Below, one piece after another: positions 50,401-58,492 of a stretch of 64,000 bases of DNA. The stretch is taken from positions 186,001 through 250,000 of the forward strand of contig OU452208.1 in NCBI GenBank assembly GCA_911728435.2. The letters are read 5' to 3'. Position 1 is the first letter of the stretch. The number at the start of each line of letters is the position of its first letter. Position numbers and translations under genes: made by a program. The DNA is from Apoderus coryli. Taxonomy: Eukaryota; Arthropoda; Insecta; Coleoptera; Attelabidae. Below the pieces are notes generated by a model. The model searched no databases. It was not told the DNA's origin and worked only from the letters and a program-made list of their open reading frames with translations.

Positions 50401-53400
50401 AAATCACTCAAAGAATCACCCCCTGAAGTTTGGCCAGATACTTAATTAACACCCTGTATATGCACTGCTCAAAAAAATTAAAGGAACACTTTTGGATAAC
50501 CCTGTAATTTTTTGGCTTGCTGTTATTAACAAATGAAAATTATATTTTCATAATGGATTTACATTTTATTTTTGTGATTTGTTAAAAAATAAACGTGATT
50601 ATGCTCATTTATTCGAGATACGTTTAATATTCCACAGCAAGTACAAAAAATAAAGTGATTATGAAAATACTTCCATTTAGGTTTTATGTCGCTGCAGGCT
50701 TAGAGAGCGTCATCGGGCAACGGCATGCCAGTTTGTAGTTGTTGAATTCATTATCTGTCAAAATGAGAGATCTTAGCAAGATAGAAGTCACTCGTGCTAT
50801 AGCTTTAGTTGAAATTGGTGTAAAACATTGACAAGTAGCTAGAAACTTTAATCCCAGTATGTCAGTTATCAAACGTGTGTAAAATCGCCTTAGAGAAACT
50901 GGACGATATAAAAGACAAACCGGATAAGGTCGGAATCGCAAAACCACACAAATTCAGGACCGATATTTAGTAGTTTCTTCTTTGCGAAAACGAATAGCGA
51001 CAGTACACTTAGGATGGCTCATCAGGTAACCATTTCTAACCAGACTGTTACGAAAACCTGTTTTAACTCGACATCAGAAAACTATGCGATTAAACTTTGC
51101 TCGTGAACATTTGGGATGGCAACTTCGACAATGGAGGCCAGTACTTTTTACAGACGCATCAAGATTTCATCTCACTCGTTGTGATGACCGATTGCGTGTG
51201 TATAGACGTCCGAATGAACGATAATCCACTGCTGCTGTACAAGAAGTATCCAGATTTGGAGATGGTCCGATAATGGTCTGAGGTGGAATAAGTTTGGACG
51301 CAAAACCCGATCTTGTAGTGATACGGGGAAGTCTTACAGCTGCAAGATATATGGATATCAGTCTGTTAGATCAGGTTATTCCTGCAGCATATGGTATAGG
51401 CCCTGATTTTCTTTTCATGCAGGATAATGCAAGGCCTCATACTGCTGCGATTACTATAGATTTTCTTAACGAGCATGAAATTCGTAAAGTGGATTGGCCA
51501 GCGATAAGCCCTGACGTCAATCCAATTGAACCCTTATGGGATATTTATCGATTAGTTTAGGTAGCACTATAGTTTTAATTTTTTGTGTATATATACAGCC
51601 TAATTGTAATACTGAGCAGTACTTGGAGATCTTTGAGTTTTTTGAGTCTTTCCCAAACATGTATAATTCTGAAATTATTATTGTTGGTGATTTTACTGTC
51701 CATTTCGTCTCGGATTCGTCTATTTCAGGCTCTAAGTTAGCGGGGTAAATGAGTTTATGTCACTATTTAACTTATCTCAATATAATTTTGTGTATATAAT
51801 CAATATAACAAGTTATTGGATCTTGTAATGTCGAGTCTGATCTGTGATGTTCAGCCTGCGCTGGCTCTGGTAAATGAGGATGCATACCACTCTACCCTCC
51901 AAGTGTCTTTTCTAACTGCGGCGGATGTACCACGTATGAACTTTAAATTAAATCATAGATATAAAGAGTATAATTTCAGAAAGGCAAACTATGTTCTGTT
52001 ATATGATGAAATTCTGTCATGTGATTGGTCATTTTTAAACAACATCAATGATATAAACAAGGCCGTGTGTCGATTTCATGATGAATTGGAATCTATATTT
52101 GATAGATGTGTGCCTACTTTCGCAGGTCGTGTGAGAAAATATTCGTATCCGTTTTGGTATCCGCAGCATCTCATTCAAGTTATTAAAAATAAGACAAAAT
52201 ATCTGCAAAAATGGAAAGAAACAGAATCTCCGTATTATCTTAATATGTTTAAGCAGCTAAGAATACAAGTGAAACAAAAAATTAATATCGCATATGGTGA
52301 ATATCTGAGTGAGGTTCAAAATTCAATTAAAAATGATCCACAGCACCTGTGGAAGTACATTCAAAACAAAAAACGCAAGTCCAGAATACCGGGTTCAATG
52401 AGGATTGCAACGGAGGCTTACATTTCTGAGCCACAAGATATAGTCAATGCTTTTGCAACTTTTTTCGAAAGTGTTTATATGCCATCAAATGCTGACGTCA
52501 CTATGGAATCACAGGATGGTGGTGACTTGGTGTCTCTTGGATTGATTAGTGAGGACGAGGTTAGACGAGCACTACAAAAACTAAAACCGAAAATGACATC
52601 TGGTGTCGATGGAATCCCCGCTTTTATACTAAAAGACTGTGCGGATGTTTTGGCACAGCCTTTACACATTATTTTTAATATATCCCTACAAGGTCAAACG
52701 TTTCCAGACCTCTGGAAGACGGCACGTGTATGTCCTGTGCATAAATCCGGGGACATTAATAGGATAGAAAACTATCGACCCATTTCAATTTTATCAAATT
52801 TCTCAAAGGTGTTTGAATCGATTATTTATGACAAGATCTTTAACCAAACAAAGAATCGTATAATACCTCAGCAGACGGGTTTTTCCACAGGAGATCAACT
52901 GTCACAAATCTTGTCGCTTTCCTACAACAAGTGTATCCTATAATGGGCAAGGGTTTTTAGGTCGATACAATCTATACAGACTTCTCTAAAGCATTCGATA
53001 AATTAGACCATAATATACTACTACGAAAGATGCTTCACTTTGGCTTCCAGGAGTCTTTAATTTCATTTTTTGAATCATATTTGAATCGACGTATGCACTT
53101 CGTGCAATACAGTGGTTTTAAGTCTCATTCTTACGTGGCCACAAGTGGCGCTCCCCAAGGTAGTAACCTAGCCCCCCTGTTATTTGCAATATTCGTTAAT
53201 GACATAGGAACGCACCTTTCTAGCAATTATTTACTTTTCGCAGATGATCTTAAACTATTCAGAGCTGTTCACTCCGAAGATGACTGTGATGTACTACAGA
53301 GAGATCTGAATATGCTTGAGGATTGGTGTACTGTGAATAAGCTTTATTTAAAATCGATAAATGCAAATATATAACATACACAAGAAGACGCCGCACTGTT

Positions 53401-55707
53401 TCTTACAATTACAGACTCTCTGGCGCTGCTCTTGATAAATGCACTGTTATTAAAGATCTTGGTGTGTTGATTGATTAACTTTTAATTATCATGTTTCCGA
53501 AACAAAGAAAAGGGCGCTCAAATGTCTGGGATTCATTTTTAGAACCACGAACTCATTTAACAATACTGATTGTCTTGTAGTGTTGTACAACGCAATGGTA
53601 AGATCAAGGCTTGAATATGCTGCCATTGCTTGGTCTCCAATATATTGAGTTTATGTTAACTCTCTCGAAAATGTTCAACGAAAATTCCTCAAACGACTAG
53701 CCTTCAAGATTGATGGTCGGTTTCCTGCCCGGGGATACGACCATCGTTTGCTATTGGAGAGATTTGATTTTCAATCGCTGGAGATGCGTAGGCATTTTTC
53801 CTCTCAGTGTTTTATATTTGGTCTGATTAATGGTCTTATAGACTGTTCGCAATTGTTGGAGATGTTGCGGTTTAATATTCCGCAGTTCAATTCGAGAAGT
53901 GCCTATCTCTTCAGAGTACCTCCGGTGCACACAAATTATGAAACACAAGCTCCCATCTTCAAAGCATGTATCTTCTGTAATACTTATTCTATCTATACTA
54001 GCATTAATTACTTCAATGAGAATCCCAACAGATTTAAGCGTGATTTGAGGAATGTTCTGAGGGAAATGATTCAATAGATTCCATGTACTTGCTCAGTGAA
54101 ATATATCCACACGATCCTATATGTTTGTATTGTATTTTTGCTACTGTCACCTTCAATTTATTACTTTTGTACATTTATTATTATTATTTGTATTTACTAT
54201 ATAATATTATATTCATAGCAGTTTGTCTTGTAATTGGGTTGTCACCTGTTAGACAATAAAGAGTTATTATATTATTATTATATCTTGGACAGACGTGTTC
54301 GACGTCGTCCAAATCCACCTCAAACCCTTCAGCAATTAACAGAAGCCCTAATCGAAGAGTGGGACAGTATATCACAGGAAGACATTCGAAGGCTCGTTAT
54401 AAGTATGCCAAGAAGATGCCAAATAGTCATTCGTGCTGCTGGAGGGCACACGCGATACTAAAACACATTGGTTTTCAGATAGCGGAACATTGCCATTTGA
54501 AAAATGTTTTCTTTTCATTTTGTTATTGGCACTTATTTTTAAATGTTGGTCTTAGTTTACAAATAAAGGATTAGTTGAAAGTTCTATTAATCGGTTTATT
54601 ACAAGAAAATATGTGTCTTTCAGAATCTAAATGGTCATCTGTATATAACTATTACTTAATAAGTTACAGGGTTATACAAAAGTGTTCCTTTAATTTTTTT
54701 GAGCAGTGTATATCTCATTTCAAAAATGGAAAAAGCAATGTACAAAGATATGGTAAAACGCACAATTTTCATGTCAAAGCGCAATAGCATTGAATAAAAA
54801 CTGATGTGATGCTGTACAAATCGGTTAGTCAGATGAGACAAATGTTTGGTAGTGATCCTAGAGAGACGCAACTGGAAGACCCGCATATAGCGATATCCAA
54901 AACGACAGAACTCGGCTGCTCGGAAAGACATGGGGGGCTAAAGCTGAAGATGGCACACCCGCTTCATTAGTATCGTGGACACAATAGACACTAAATGTAT
55001 ACAGAAGCGTCTACAAATATTGCATACTGACGGATCAAAAGGAATAAAGTTATACGAACTACAGGTTTTCTGAATCAATTAGTAAAAGTCCCTCAATTTT
55101 TCAAGGGGAGGTCCCAATCATTTCCTGCTGCGCTCACGATTACTTACAGAGAAGCATCCGGAAATGTAAAGTCAGCATCTGAAGCAAATGGGAGCTCTAC
55201 AGAATATGATTCCTCTGACGGGGTGCCGCATTACGGAACAATATGTGGCGAGTTACCATCTCAAATAGATGGACCTGAGAGAGAAGAACAGAATACAATG
55301 TATTAATTTTTTTTTCCAATGGCAACGTGTTCCACATCCACAAGATAAATAAATTAAAAATGGATAATTTTCCGAACACTTTAGGGACATACGTTTTGTT
55401 TTTATAAACAGTCGTTATACGGAAAACACAATTAGAAATCAAACATGACCGATTTGACAGTTGTTGTCTGCCATATTGGTTGTATAATAATGTCAATGTC
55501 ATATTTAAGTGAACAGTTAGTTGTCTATAATGTCCGGTAATTAAATATATTTTTTTAGTTGAGTTTCCTGCCGATACTTTGGTGAGATTACTAGAGAAAA
55601 TGGCTGAGATTGAATATCGATTGTCAACTGGTGCACCTGAGAATATTCAACTATCGTCATTAATAGCATCTTTTCAGTTTGTTAAAGATGTTGAGGTTTC
55701 TACATGA
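37650..55707 (+). CDS. RFC5: Replication factor C subunit 5 (clamp-loader small subunit), eight exons
   Basis: RFC is the five-subunit AAA+ ATPase that loads the PCNA sliding clamp at primer-template junctions in the nucleus; RFC5 (RfC3 in Drosophila) is one of its small subunits. Exons: 37650-37684, 37751-37815, 37873-38000, 38056-38218, 38281-38440, 43127-43338, 43407-43484, 55559-55707. Every intron has GT-AG ends and the phases join without a break to 329 codons, close to the roughly 340 of the human protein. Walker A GPPGTGKT is at residues 50-57, Walker B with DEAD at 111-118, and the clamp-loader SRC motif at 157-159. The run [12 protein letters not shown] after DEAD and the ending AEIYRLS-like region (here [11 protein letters not shown]) separate RFC5 from RFC2 and RFC4. 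No frame damage is seen. Introns 5 and 7 are 4.7 and 12.1 kb and packed with mobile elements. Confidence 0.95.
38441..38980. other. RFC5 intron 5, 5' part, no feature recognised
   Basis: AT-rich intron sequence after the exon 5 donor. Between about 38740 and 38980 base composition rises and short coding-like stretches appear, probably the 5' part of the LINE remnant that follows, but I cannot assign a motif there. Confidence 0.4.
38985..40297 (+). pseudogene. Decayed jockey-like LINE, reverse transcriptase remnant
   Basis: Fragments of a non-LTR retrotransposon read in at least three frames. A pre-RT linker is at about 39060-39420 in mixed frames. The RT entry motif [17 protein letters not shown] and the FGFQSGKST box are at 39690-39800, and the catalytic-region signature [13 protein letters not shown] is at 39868-39906. 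The polymerase FADD box and the C-terminal part are missing, so a deletion joins the early RT directly to the 3' UTR. The element ends in a short ATAA-type tail (GAATAAATAAATAAATA) at 40276-40292. It sits in the RFC5 intron in the gene's sense orientation. It is non-functional. Confidence 0.8.
40465..40600 (+). pseudogene. LINE endonuclease-domain fragment
   Basis: The plus-strand translation contains [10 protein letters not shown] and, after a one-frame shift, [16 protein letters not shown]. These match the middle of the apurinic-type endonuclease of jockey-like LINEs, where SxxxLxLxGF and RGGGVxIAVR boxes occur in this order. The piece is about 45 codons long, has no RT attached, and runs straight into an opposite-strand LINE tail. 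Confidence 0.6.
40601..40997 (-). pseudogene. LINE C-terminal tail, jockey-like
   Basis: Minus-strand frame of 137 codons. Its first 75 or so residues ([47 protein letters not shown]) align by eye with the C-termini of the two larger jockey-like LINEs in this window, for example [18 protein letters not shown] and [16 protein letters not shown] in the plus-strand copy near 53880-54000. The second half has no family resemblance and is probably 3' UTR. No RT is attached, so this is a 5'-truncated remnant. Confidence 0.75.
40998..42391. other. RFC5 intron 5, unassigned 1.4 kb
   Basis: Very AT-rich intron sequence. The plus-strand frame at 41969-42250 has no recognisable motif and I do not treat it as a gene. 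No repeat ends or tandem arrays stand out. Confidence 0.45.
42392..42804. mobile_element. 389 bp insertion flanked by a 12 bp direct repeat, with inverted repeats inside
   Basis: GTATACATAATA occurs at 42392-42403 and again at 42793-42804, bracketing 389 bp that begins CCAGTGGCGTGGTG and ends GCTGCTCTG. Inside, GCGTAAATATAAGAGACAGT on the left pairs with an inverted GCGTAAATATAAGACACAGT on the right, continuing into AACCACT. The right copy lies at the very end and the left copy about 42 bp in, so the left side carries an extra 30 bp. The CAGTGGCG start recalls hAT elements, but those make 8 bp duplications, so the family is uncertain. No coding capacity. Confidence 0.7.
42805..43126. other. 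RFC5 intron 5, 3' end
   Basis: Nothing recognised apart from a T-tract near 42820 and the acceptor TTTGTTTTTAG at 43116-43126 that opens exon 6. Confidence 0.5.
43127..43484 (+). CDS. RFC5: RFC5 exons 6-7 (AAA+ lid and start of collar domain)
   Basis: Exon 6 (43127-43338) encodes the lid segment ending each AAA+ module, with [12 protein letters not shown] and [15 protein letters not shown], conserved in RFC5. Exon 7 (43407-43484) encodes [20 protein letters not shown] in the collar region that holds the RFC pentamer together. The 68 bp intron between them is standard. Exon 6 joins exon 5 in phase across 4.7 kb, and exon 7 ends with donor GTAAGT at 43485. Confidence 0.95.
43718..43903. mobile_element. 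Possible single end of a CAGGGTGT-type element
   Basis: TATACAGGGTGTCC at 43718-43731 resembles the ATACAGGGTGTT terminus of the element at 47331-50459. No matching inverted end was found, so this could be a truncated copy. Confidence 0.35.
43904..43923 (+). repeat. (TC)n microsatellite
   Basis: About nine CT/TC dinucleotides directly abut the 3' side of the minus-strand LINE remnant that follows. Confidence 0.9.
43922..44385 (-). pseudogene. LINE remnant: [12 protein letters not shown] box joined to C-terminus
   Basis: On the minus strand, from 44375 down, the frame carries an RT segment with [14 protein letters not shown] and, after a frame change, the conserved [14 protein letters not shown] box. 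An internal deletion then joins this to a 79-codon tail at 44161-43922 with [38 protein letters not shown] and [12 protein letters not shown]. This is the well-known C-terminus of a widespread insect endonuclease-reverse transcriptase LINE family. The catalytic YxDD box is missing, so the copy is dead. It lies antisense within RFC5 intron 7. Confidence 0.8.
44386..44835 (-). pseudogene. Tc1/mariner-type transposase fragment inside LINE sequence
   Basis: The minus strand gives [19 protein letters not shown], the first catalytic Asp region of a DDE transposase of the Tc1/mariner group, followed by [10 protein letters not shown]. Further on, separated by stops, come a DGAPAHY-like segment and [17 protein letters not shown], which matches the region containing the third acidic position. 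Several stops and frame changes separate these pieces. The fragment lies between two LINE pieces that both contain the same RT segment. TIRs were not located. Confidence 0.75.
44836..45120 (-). pseudogene. LINE remnant: early RT domain
   Basis: The minus-strand translation reads [20 protein letters not shown], then [20 protein letters not shown] and [19 protein letters not shown], ending at SGVRQ where transposase sequence takes over. In intact relatives the second segment reads as a CFIDFEKAFD-type catalytic box; here the first catalytic Asp region is altered to CFDCTNHT. The piece overlaps in content with the LINE segment at 44165-44385, so it is a second copy or a duplicated part of it. 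Confidence 0.75.
45121..46504. other. RFC5 intron 7, unassigned 1.4 kb
   Basis: AT-rich with homopolymer runs (C7 near 45377, T9 near 45397). I see no convincing coding motif or paired inverted ends. Confidence 0.45.
46505..47325 (+). pseudogene. R1-like LINE remnant, reverse transcriptase region
   Basis: Plus-strand pieces in several frames. At 46690-46830 comes [15 protein letters not shown], the linker entering the RT domain. At 47010-47060 comes [20 protein letters not shown], the RT box with the GKSTT motif. At 47100-47130 comes an [13 protein letters not shown] box holding the first catalytic Asp. At 47270-47310 comes GHLQGGVLF, followed by LLWSL. The order and the AGKST / IEGAFDN / QGGVLSPLLW signatures are those of R1-type LINEs, which often carry a C-terminal RNase H. 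The remnant stops abruptly where the CAGGGTGT-ended element begins, and possible continuation lies at 54900-55190. Confidence 0.75.
47990..49981 (-). pseudogene. Jockey-like LINE reverse transcriptase ORF, 623 codons plus shifted C-terminus
   Basis: A long open frame from 49981 to 48110. Residues 1-140 are the linker typical of jockey-clade ORF2, including [10 protein letters not shown] and [14 protein letters not shown]. The RT spans about 185-480: ICPVHKSG and [17 protein letters not shown] at 239-268, [13 protein letters not shown] at 321-333 with the first catalytic Asp, [11 protein letters not shown] at 377-387 and the FADD catalytic box at 408-411. In that third box the usual PQGS reads PQSS, a Gly-to-Ser change in a tightly conserved loop. 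After residue 600 the frame shifts, and the C-terminal [23 protein letters not shown] region follows in another frame to about 47990. The endonuclease N-terminus is missing. It is the best-preserved LINE frame in the RFC5 introns, but not functional as it stands. Confidence 0.88.
49957..50334 (-). pseudogene. LINE endonuclease C-terminal part
   Basis: 125 codons on the minus strand. [12 protein letters not shown] carries the GDFN box of apurinic-type endonucleases. [20 protein letters not shown] follows, and GYHPALRIS stands in place of the family's SDHxP catalytic His box: the Asp is absent, though His remains. The upstream half of the domain, with the first catalytic Asn and Glu, is missing. 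A frameshift near 49960-49990 separates it from the RT frame. Confidence 0.75.
51545..54279 (+). mobile_element. 5'-truncated jockey-like LINE inside the Tc1 transposase gene
   Basis: The insertion is delimited by transposase codons on both sides and by an ATAT duplication (51541-51544 and 54280-54283). The 3' end reads GACAATAAAGAGTTATTATA then ATTATTATTA. Orientation matches the RFC5 gene and the Tc1 transposase. By eye the RT is about 60% identical to the minus-strand LINE at 47613-50375, so they are sister subfamilies rather than recent duplicates. Confidence 0.9.
51600..54076 (+). pseudogene. Jockey-like LINE endonuclease/RT polyprotein, frame-broken
   Basis: Endonuclease end: [11 protein letters not shown] near 51690, where Asn of the GDFN box is replaced by Thr. 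A 375-codon open stretch at 51816-52943 follows, with the linker [25 protein letters not shown] and [20 protein letters not shown] (RT entry). A frameshift near 52890 and an in-frame TAG near 52958 come next. The RT core then continues: [13 protein letters not shown] at about 52974, [14 protein letters not shown] near 53143 (intact, unlike the minus-strand copy), and [10 protein letters not shown] with the FADD catalytic box near 53230. After 53374 frames are broken again. The C-terminus ([34 protein letters not shown]) is open at 53748-54076. Confidence 0.88.
54711..55558 (+). other. RFC5 intron 7, 3' end, with a possible R1-like LINE RNase H remnant
   Basis: Mostly unassigned. Around 54925-54990 the plus strand encodes [15 protein letters not shown] residues, around 55010-55040 [11 protein letters not shown], and around 55095-55170 [20 protein letters not shown]. 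These recall the TWGLKP segment, the DGS catalytic start and the FQAEVxAIxxCA box of the RNase H region in R1-type LINEs, in the right order. If so, this is the rest of the LINE seen at 46505-47325. The minus-strand frame at 55197-55502 is unrecognised. Exon 8 acceptor TATATTTTTTTAG ends at 55558. Confidence 0.4.
55559..55707 (+). CDS. RFC5: RFC5 exon 8 (C-terminal collar)
   Basis: 48 codons plus phase bases, beginning [20 protein letters not shown] and ending with TGA at 55705-55707. It joins exon 7 across a 12.07 kb intron without a frame change. The segment [20 protein letters not shown] matches the final helices of RFC5 proteins. The protein ends about ten residues earlier than the human one. 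Confidence 0.95.
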
Positions 55708-55795
55708 ATATTAAAAATTAACTTATTTTGTCTTTTAATTATTTTATATTTTGGTATCCAGATACATTTACAAACTCCAAAAAAATATATGCTAA

Positions 55796-58492
55796 CCCAA
55801 CTAACAATTTAACTTTTTTAATTGCTGTAAGAACGTTTATAAAATATATTTTATAAAACACCCATTGTTTTATAAACATTTTCACAACGTTCTTACGCGC
55901 CTTATAAACACGAAAAAGGCGCAGATTTATAAAACAAATCGACTCGTTAACGGTTCTATAAATGTTGCTTGTTGCTATTATACAATAGTTTTTAGAACGT
56001 TTATAAATATCTAATAAAAATCAAATAAAACTGTTATAAAACAGTTTTATTATAGCTCTGTTACTAGACCAAAACGACATATTTGTAGAACTACTATAAA
56101 ACTGTTAAAGGATATAAACGTTTTTTAAAATACCTTTTTACACAAAATTATTTTATAATTATTATGCATTGTTGTTGGTACACATTAATAAAATCTGAAC
56201 AATCATGGAGGTAAAAATAATATAAAACGCTATAATACCTACCCAATAATGAATAATAAAATAAGTCAGATAAAATTCATCCATGAGCAGATTTGGCTGC
56301 GAAACAAAATTTACTGTTAAATATATTGTATATTATTACTAAAATTTTAATGCGCCTCGCGAATTATGTAAATTAATGAATTTAGATTTTATAAATTATA
56401 TAATTTTTTTTTTTTATTGTCACTTATTGTTGAAAATAATCTTTTGGGAGATCCTTCATTATGTAATGACTGATTCTGTATACCTTATTAGCTAAGATAA
56501 TTTTACAAATTATAAAAAATATTAATTTTAAAAGTTTGGTCAACATGGCTAACAATTTAAAGAAACCAAAAATGGCTTCTTCCTTATACGATGCTTATAA
56601 AACAAAATTATCTCAACCCAGACGAGTATGCTCTTTAGATAGCTATTACAAAATAACTGCAGAATTGTTTTATACAGGGGCGTATTCGTTAAAAAAACAT
56701 AAATCTCATAATATTTTAAGTGCAAATAAAATGTAATATAAAATTAATATTACCTGAAACCCCTTTGATAGCAGAAGAATGATATGATTCTTTTATATCT
56801 ATCATATGGATACTAGCCAAAATATAAGTTGGTATAGTACGACACAGTTAAGAATGATACACTTTTATATGGATAGCCCATTTAAAAGCGTATATTAACT
56901 GTGTCGTACTATAGGTACCTATGTTTTATGTAAACGTGAAGAATTTTTTATAAACCAGTTATGGAGTAAAAAAAATATATTTCACTAAGCTTGATAATGA
57001 ATAATCAAGCTAATTACAAGTATTTTTCTTGAAGTTTTATGTATTTAGTAATCGTTTGCCGTTAATTTAAAATAAATTAATAGTAAAACAAACTAAAACA
57101 AGCTTGGAGATAAATGCTCTAAAAAATCAAAATTTAATTAAAAGGTGCTGCAAAAAATATATAAGATAAAATGTATAGAAATTAATCAAGTCTAGTCCTG
57201 TCTACTTGAAGTATTCGTGCTTGATACTTTGATGCTTGTTTGAGTCGCCGCCGTGTGTCGCATCGTCTCAATATTTGAATAATAATAAAATAGTAAACAG
57301 AGTTTTACAAAACAAACTTTAACATATGTTTTATAAAAGCTTTTGATGGGTTCTTATAAAACAAAATGCTTTTATAGTTACTCTCTTATTAGCTTTTACG
57401 GGAGTTATTTAAACATAACCTAAATTGAGCCCTTTGTTTATGTTATGTATGTTATAACTTATAACTGCCGTTATTAAAACGGTTTGTTGAGTGTCTTTAA
57501 GAGAGTTCGAGGATCTTGAGGTAGAAAATTTGGCATGTGTTTATTGAGTATAGCAAAAAGCTTCTTTTGGGAAAAATGCGGAACATTATTTGATGCTGCC
57601 CATGTTCGCATGTTTTCTCTTAGTTTTGCATTTTTTTCTAGCTCACTTGTGCTTGAAGGATGATATTGATCACCAATTCTCTATTTCGGCTACCCGCTCA
57701 CCATCTAGTAATAATTCCTCCTGAGAATTTATCAGTCTTCAAAATATTTGATGTCTTATAAATTGTCATTAATTTGATTAGATTCCATTACAGTTTGCTA
57801 CTCTTTATTATAGTCACTAATGTTTTCCCTTTGATAATTTATAATATTGTAATTAATTTTCTATTAAATGCACAACTGCTTTTCGTTTGGACATTTTAAA
57901 CCTGTGTATGATATAACAATAAATATCAGTTGAAAATAAATAAGACTATGTTATATATTAGTTCTAGGTAATGTTTATGACAGCATTTTAATTTTATAAA
58001 ATTTGCATTGGCAACATATTTATTTTTTTATTGTTTTTAATAAAATAACTAAAAAACAATTTTGTAATTATTAATTTACGCACAAATTTGCTGCAGCAAA
58101 CAAATCGCTCTTAATAACGACAATAAAAAAACTATTTTATTATTACGAAACGTACTTTAACAGAATAATTTTATAATTGTTTTTAAAGGAACAAGTTAAT
58201 CCAGACTAGTACTTTTACAAAATGCTTTTAAAACCAATTATCATTCGGAACAAATTCGTCCTATAAAAAATATTTTATAAACGTTTATAAAACTGTTACG
58301 ATATCATATTTTATAACTATTTTATTATTTTGCTGTAAAAACGTTCTTAAAACAGTTTTTCTCACAGAAAAGTTTAACACAGCAGTTTTATCACCAAACG
58401 AACCTTTAAAAAACAAAAAAGTTTTTACTAAGCGGCAATAAAATAATTATAAAATATATTAGTTCTTTAAGAATGTCGAATTGCTAGTTGGG
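55796..58492. mobile_element. 2.7 kb TIR element with AACGTTTATAAA subterminal repeats
   Basis: The left end CCCAACTAACAATT and the inverted right end CCCAACTAGCAATT bracket 2697 bp. Inside each end, for about 350 bp, variants of AACGTTTATAAAA, GTTTTATAAAC and AACTGTTATAAAACAGTT recur in both orientations, while the middle is plainer AT-rich DNA. No transposase motif is visible; the 66-codon frame at 56536-56736 has an in-frame ATG and no known resemblance. I found no clear target duplication. Dense palindromic subterminal repeats around short TIRs suggest a non-autonomous DNA transposon whose transposase binds many internal sites. Confidence 0.65.
56833..56913. repeat. Hairpin with 19 bp perfect arms
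   Basis: TATAGTACGACACAGTTAA at 56833-56851 is exactly the reverse complement of 56895-56913, with 43 bases between. A second match of CTTTTA near the loop extends the stem beyond a bulge. It lies within the 2.7 kb TIR element. It could be a tiny nested MITE or, if transcribed, a small-RNA-type hairpin; there is no evidence for either beyond the structure. Confidence 0.7.

Larger units (their letters stand above)
47329..50459. mobile_element. TIR element with ATACAGGGTGTTAATTAAG ends, carrying a LINE
   Basis: The left end ATACAGGGTGTTAATTAAG at 47329 and the right end at 50459, reverse-complemented, are identical. They continue as matching inverted repeats through CTGGCCAAACTTCAGGGGGT and GAGTGATTTTAAGGTAAAAA to about 75 bp, with a few mismatches. 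The ends meet TA on both outer sides. A second ATACAGGGTGTC motif lies inside at about 47430. Removing the 2.8 kb LINE leaves a small element of roughly 0.4 kb with no transposase, a MITE-like structure. The superfamily is not identified; a TA target would fit Tc1/mariner-type elements. Confidence 0.8.
50763..54461 (+). pseudogene. Tc1-type DD34E transposase, broken and split
   Basis: Start at 50763 ([19 protein letters not shown], a helix-turn-helix DNA-binding start). Stops and frameshifts follow through the DNA-binding half. The catalytic domain is readable: FTDASRFHL with the first Asp near 51150, [12 protein letters not shown] with the second Asp near 51420, and [12 protein letters not shown] with the Glu 34 residues later near 51525. 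This DD34E spacing is typical of Tc1. At 51544 the LINE interrupts the frame, and the C-terminus resumes at 54284 ([20 protein letters not shown] and [15 protein letters not shown]) to TAA at 54459-54461. The host copy was already decaying, since many stops lie outside the LINE. Confidence 0.92.
50461..54710 (+). mobile_element. Tc1-type DNA transposon, interrupted by a LINE
   Basis: The left end CACTGCTCAAAAAAATTAAA, continuing GGAACACTTTTGGATAACCC, is repeated inverted at the right end (54661-54710) with GGAACACTTTTGTATAACCC. Each side is bordered by TA, the Tc1/mariner target. The transposase gene inside is split by a 2.7 kb LINE. Without the LINE the element would be about 1.5 kb, the normal size for this group. 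Its left end directly abuts the right end of the CAGGGTGT-type element. Confidence 0.92.

Noticed and set aside
55197..55502. Minus-strand 101-codon frame near RFC5 exon 8
   Set aside because: I could not match it to any LINE, transposase or host family, and it overlaps sequence with possible plus-strand LINE RNase H traces.
56536..56736. 66-codon ATG-started frame inside the 2.7 kb TIR element as a possible transposase or accessory protein
   Set aside because: Too short, no catalytic or DNA-binding motif, and no splice continuation found.
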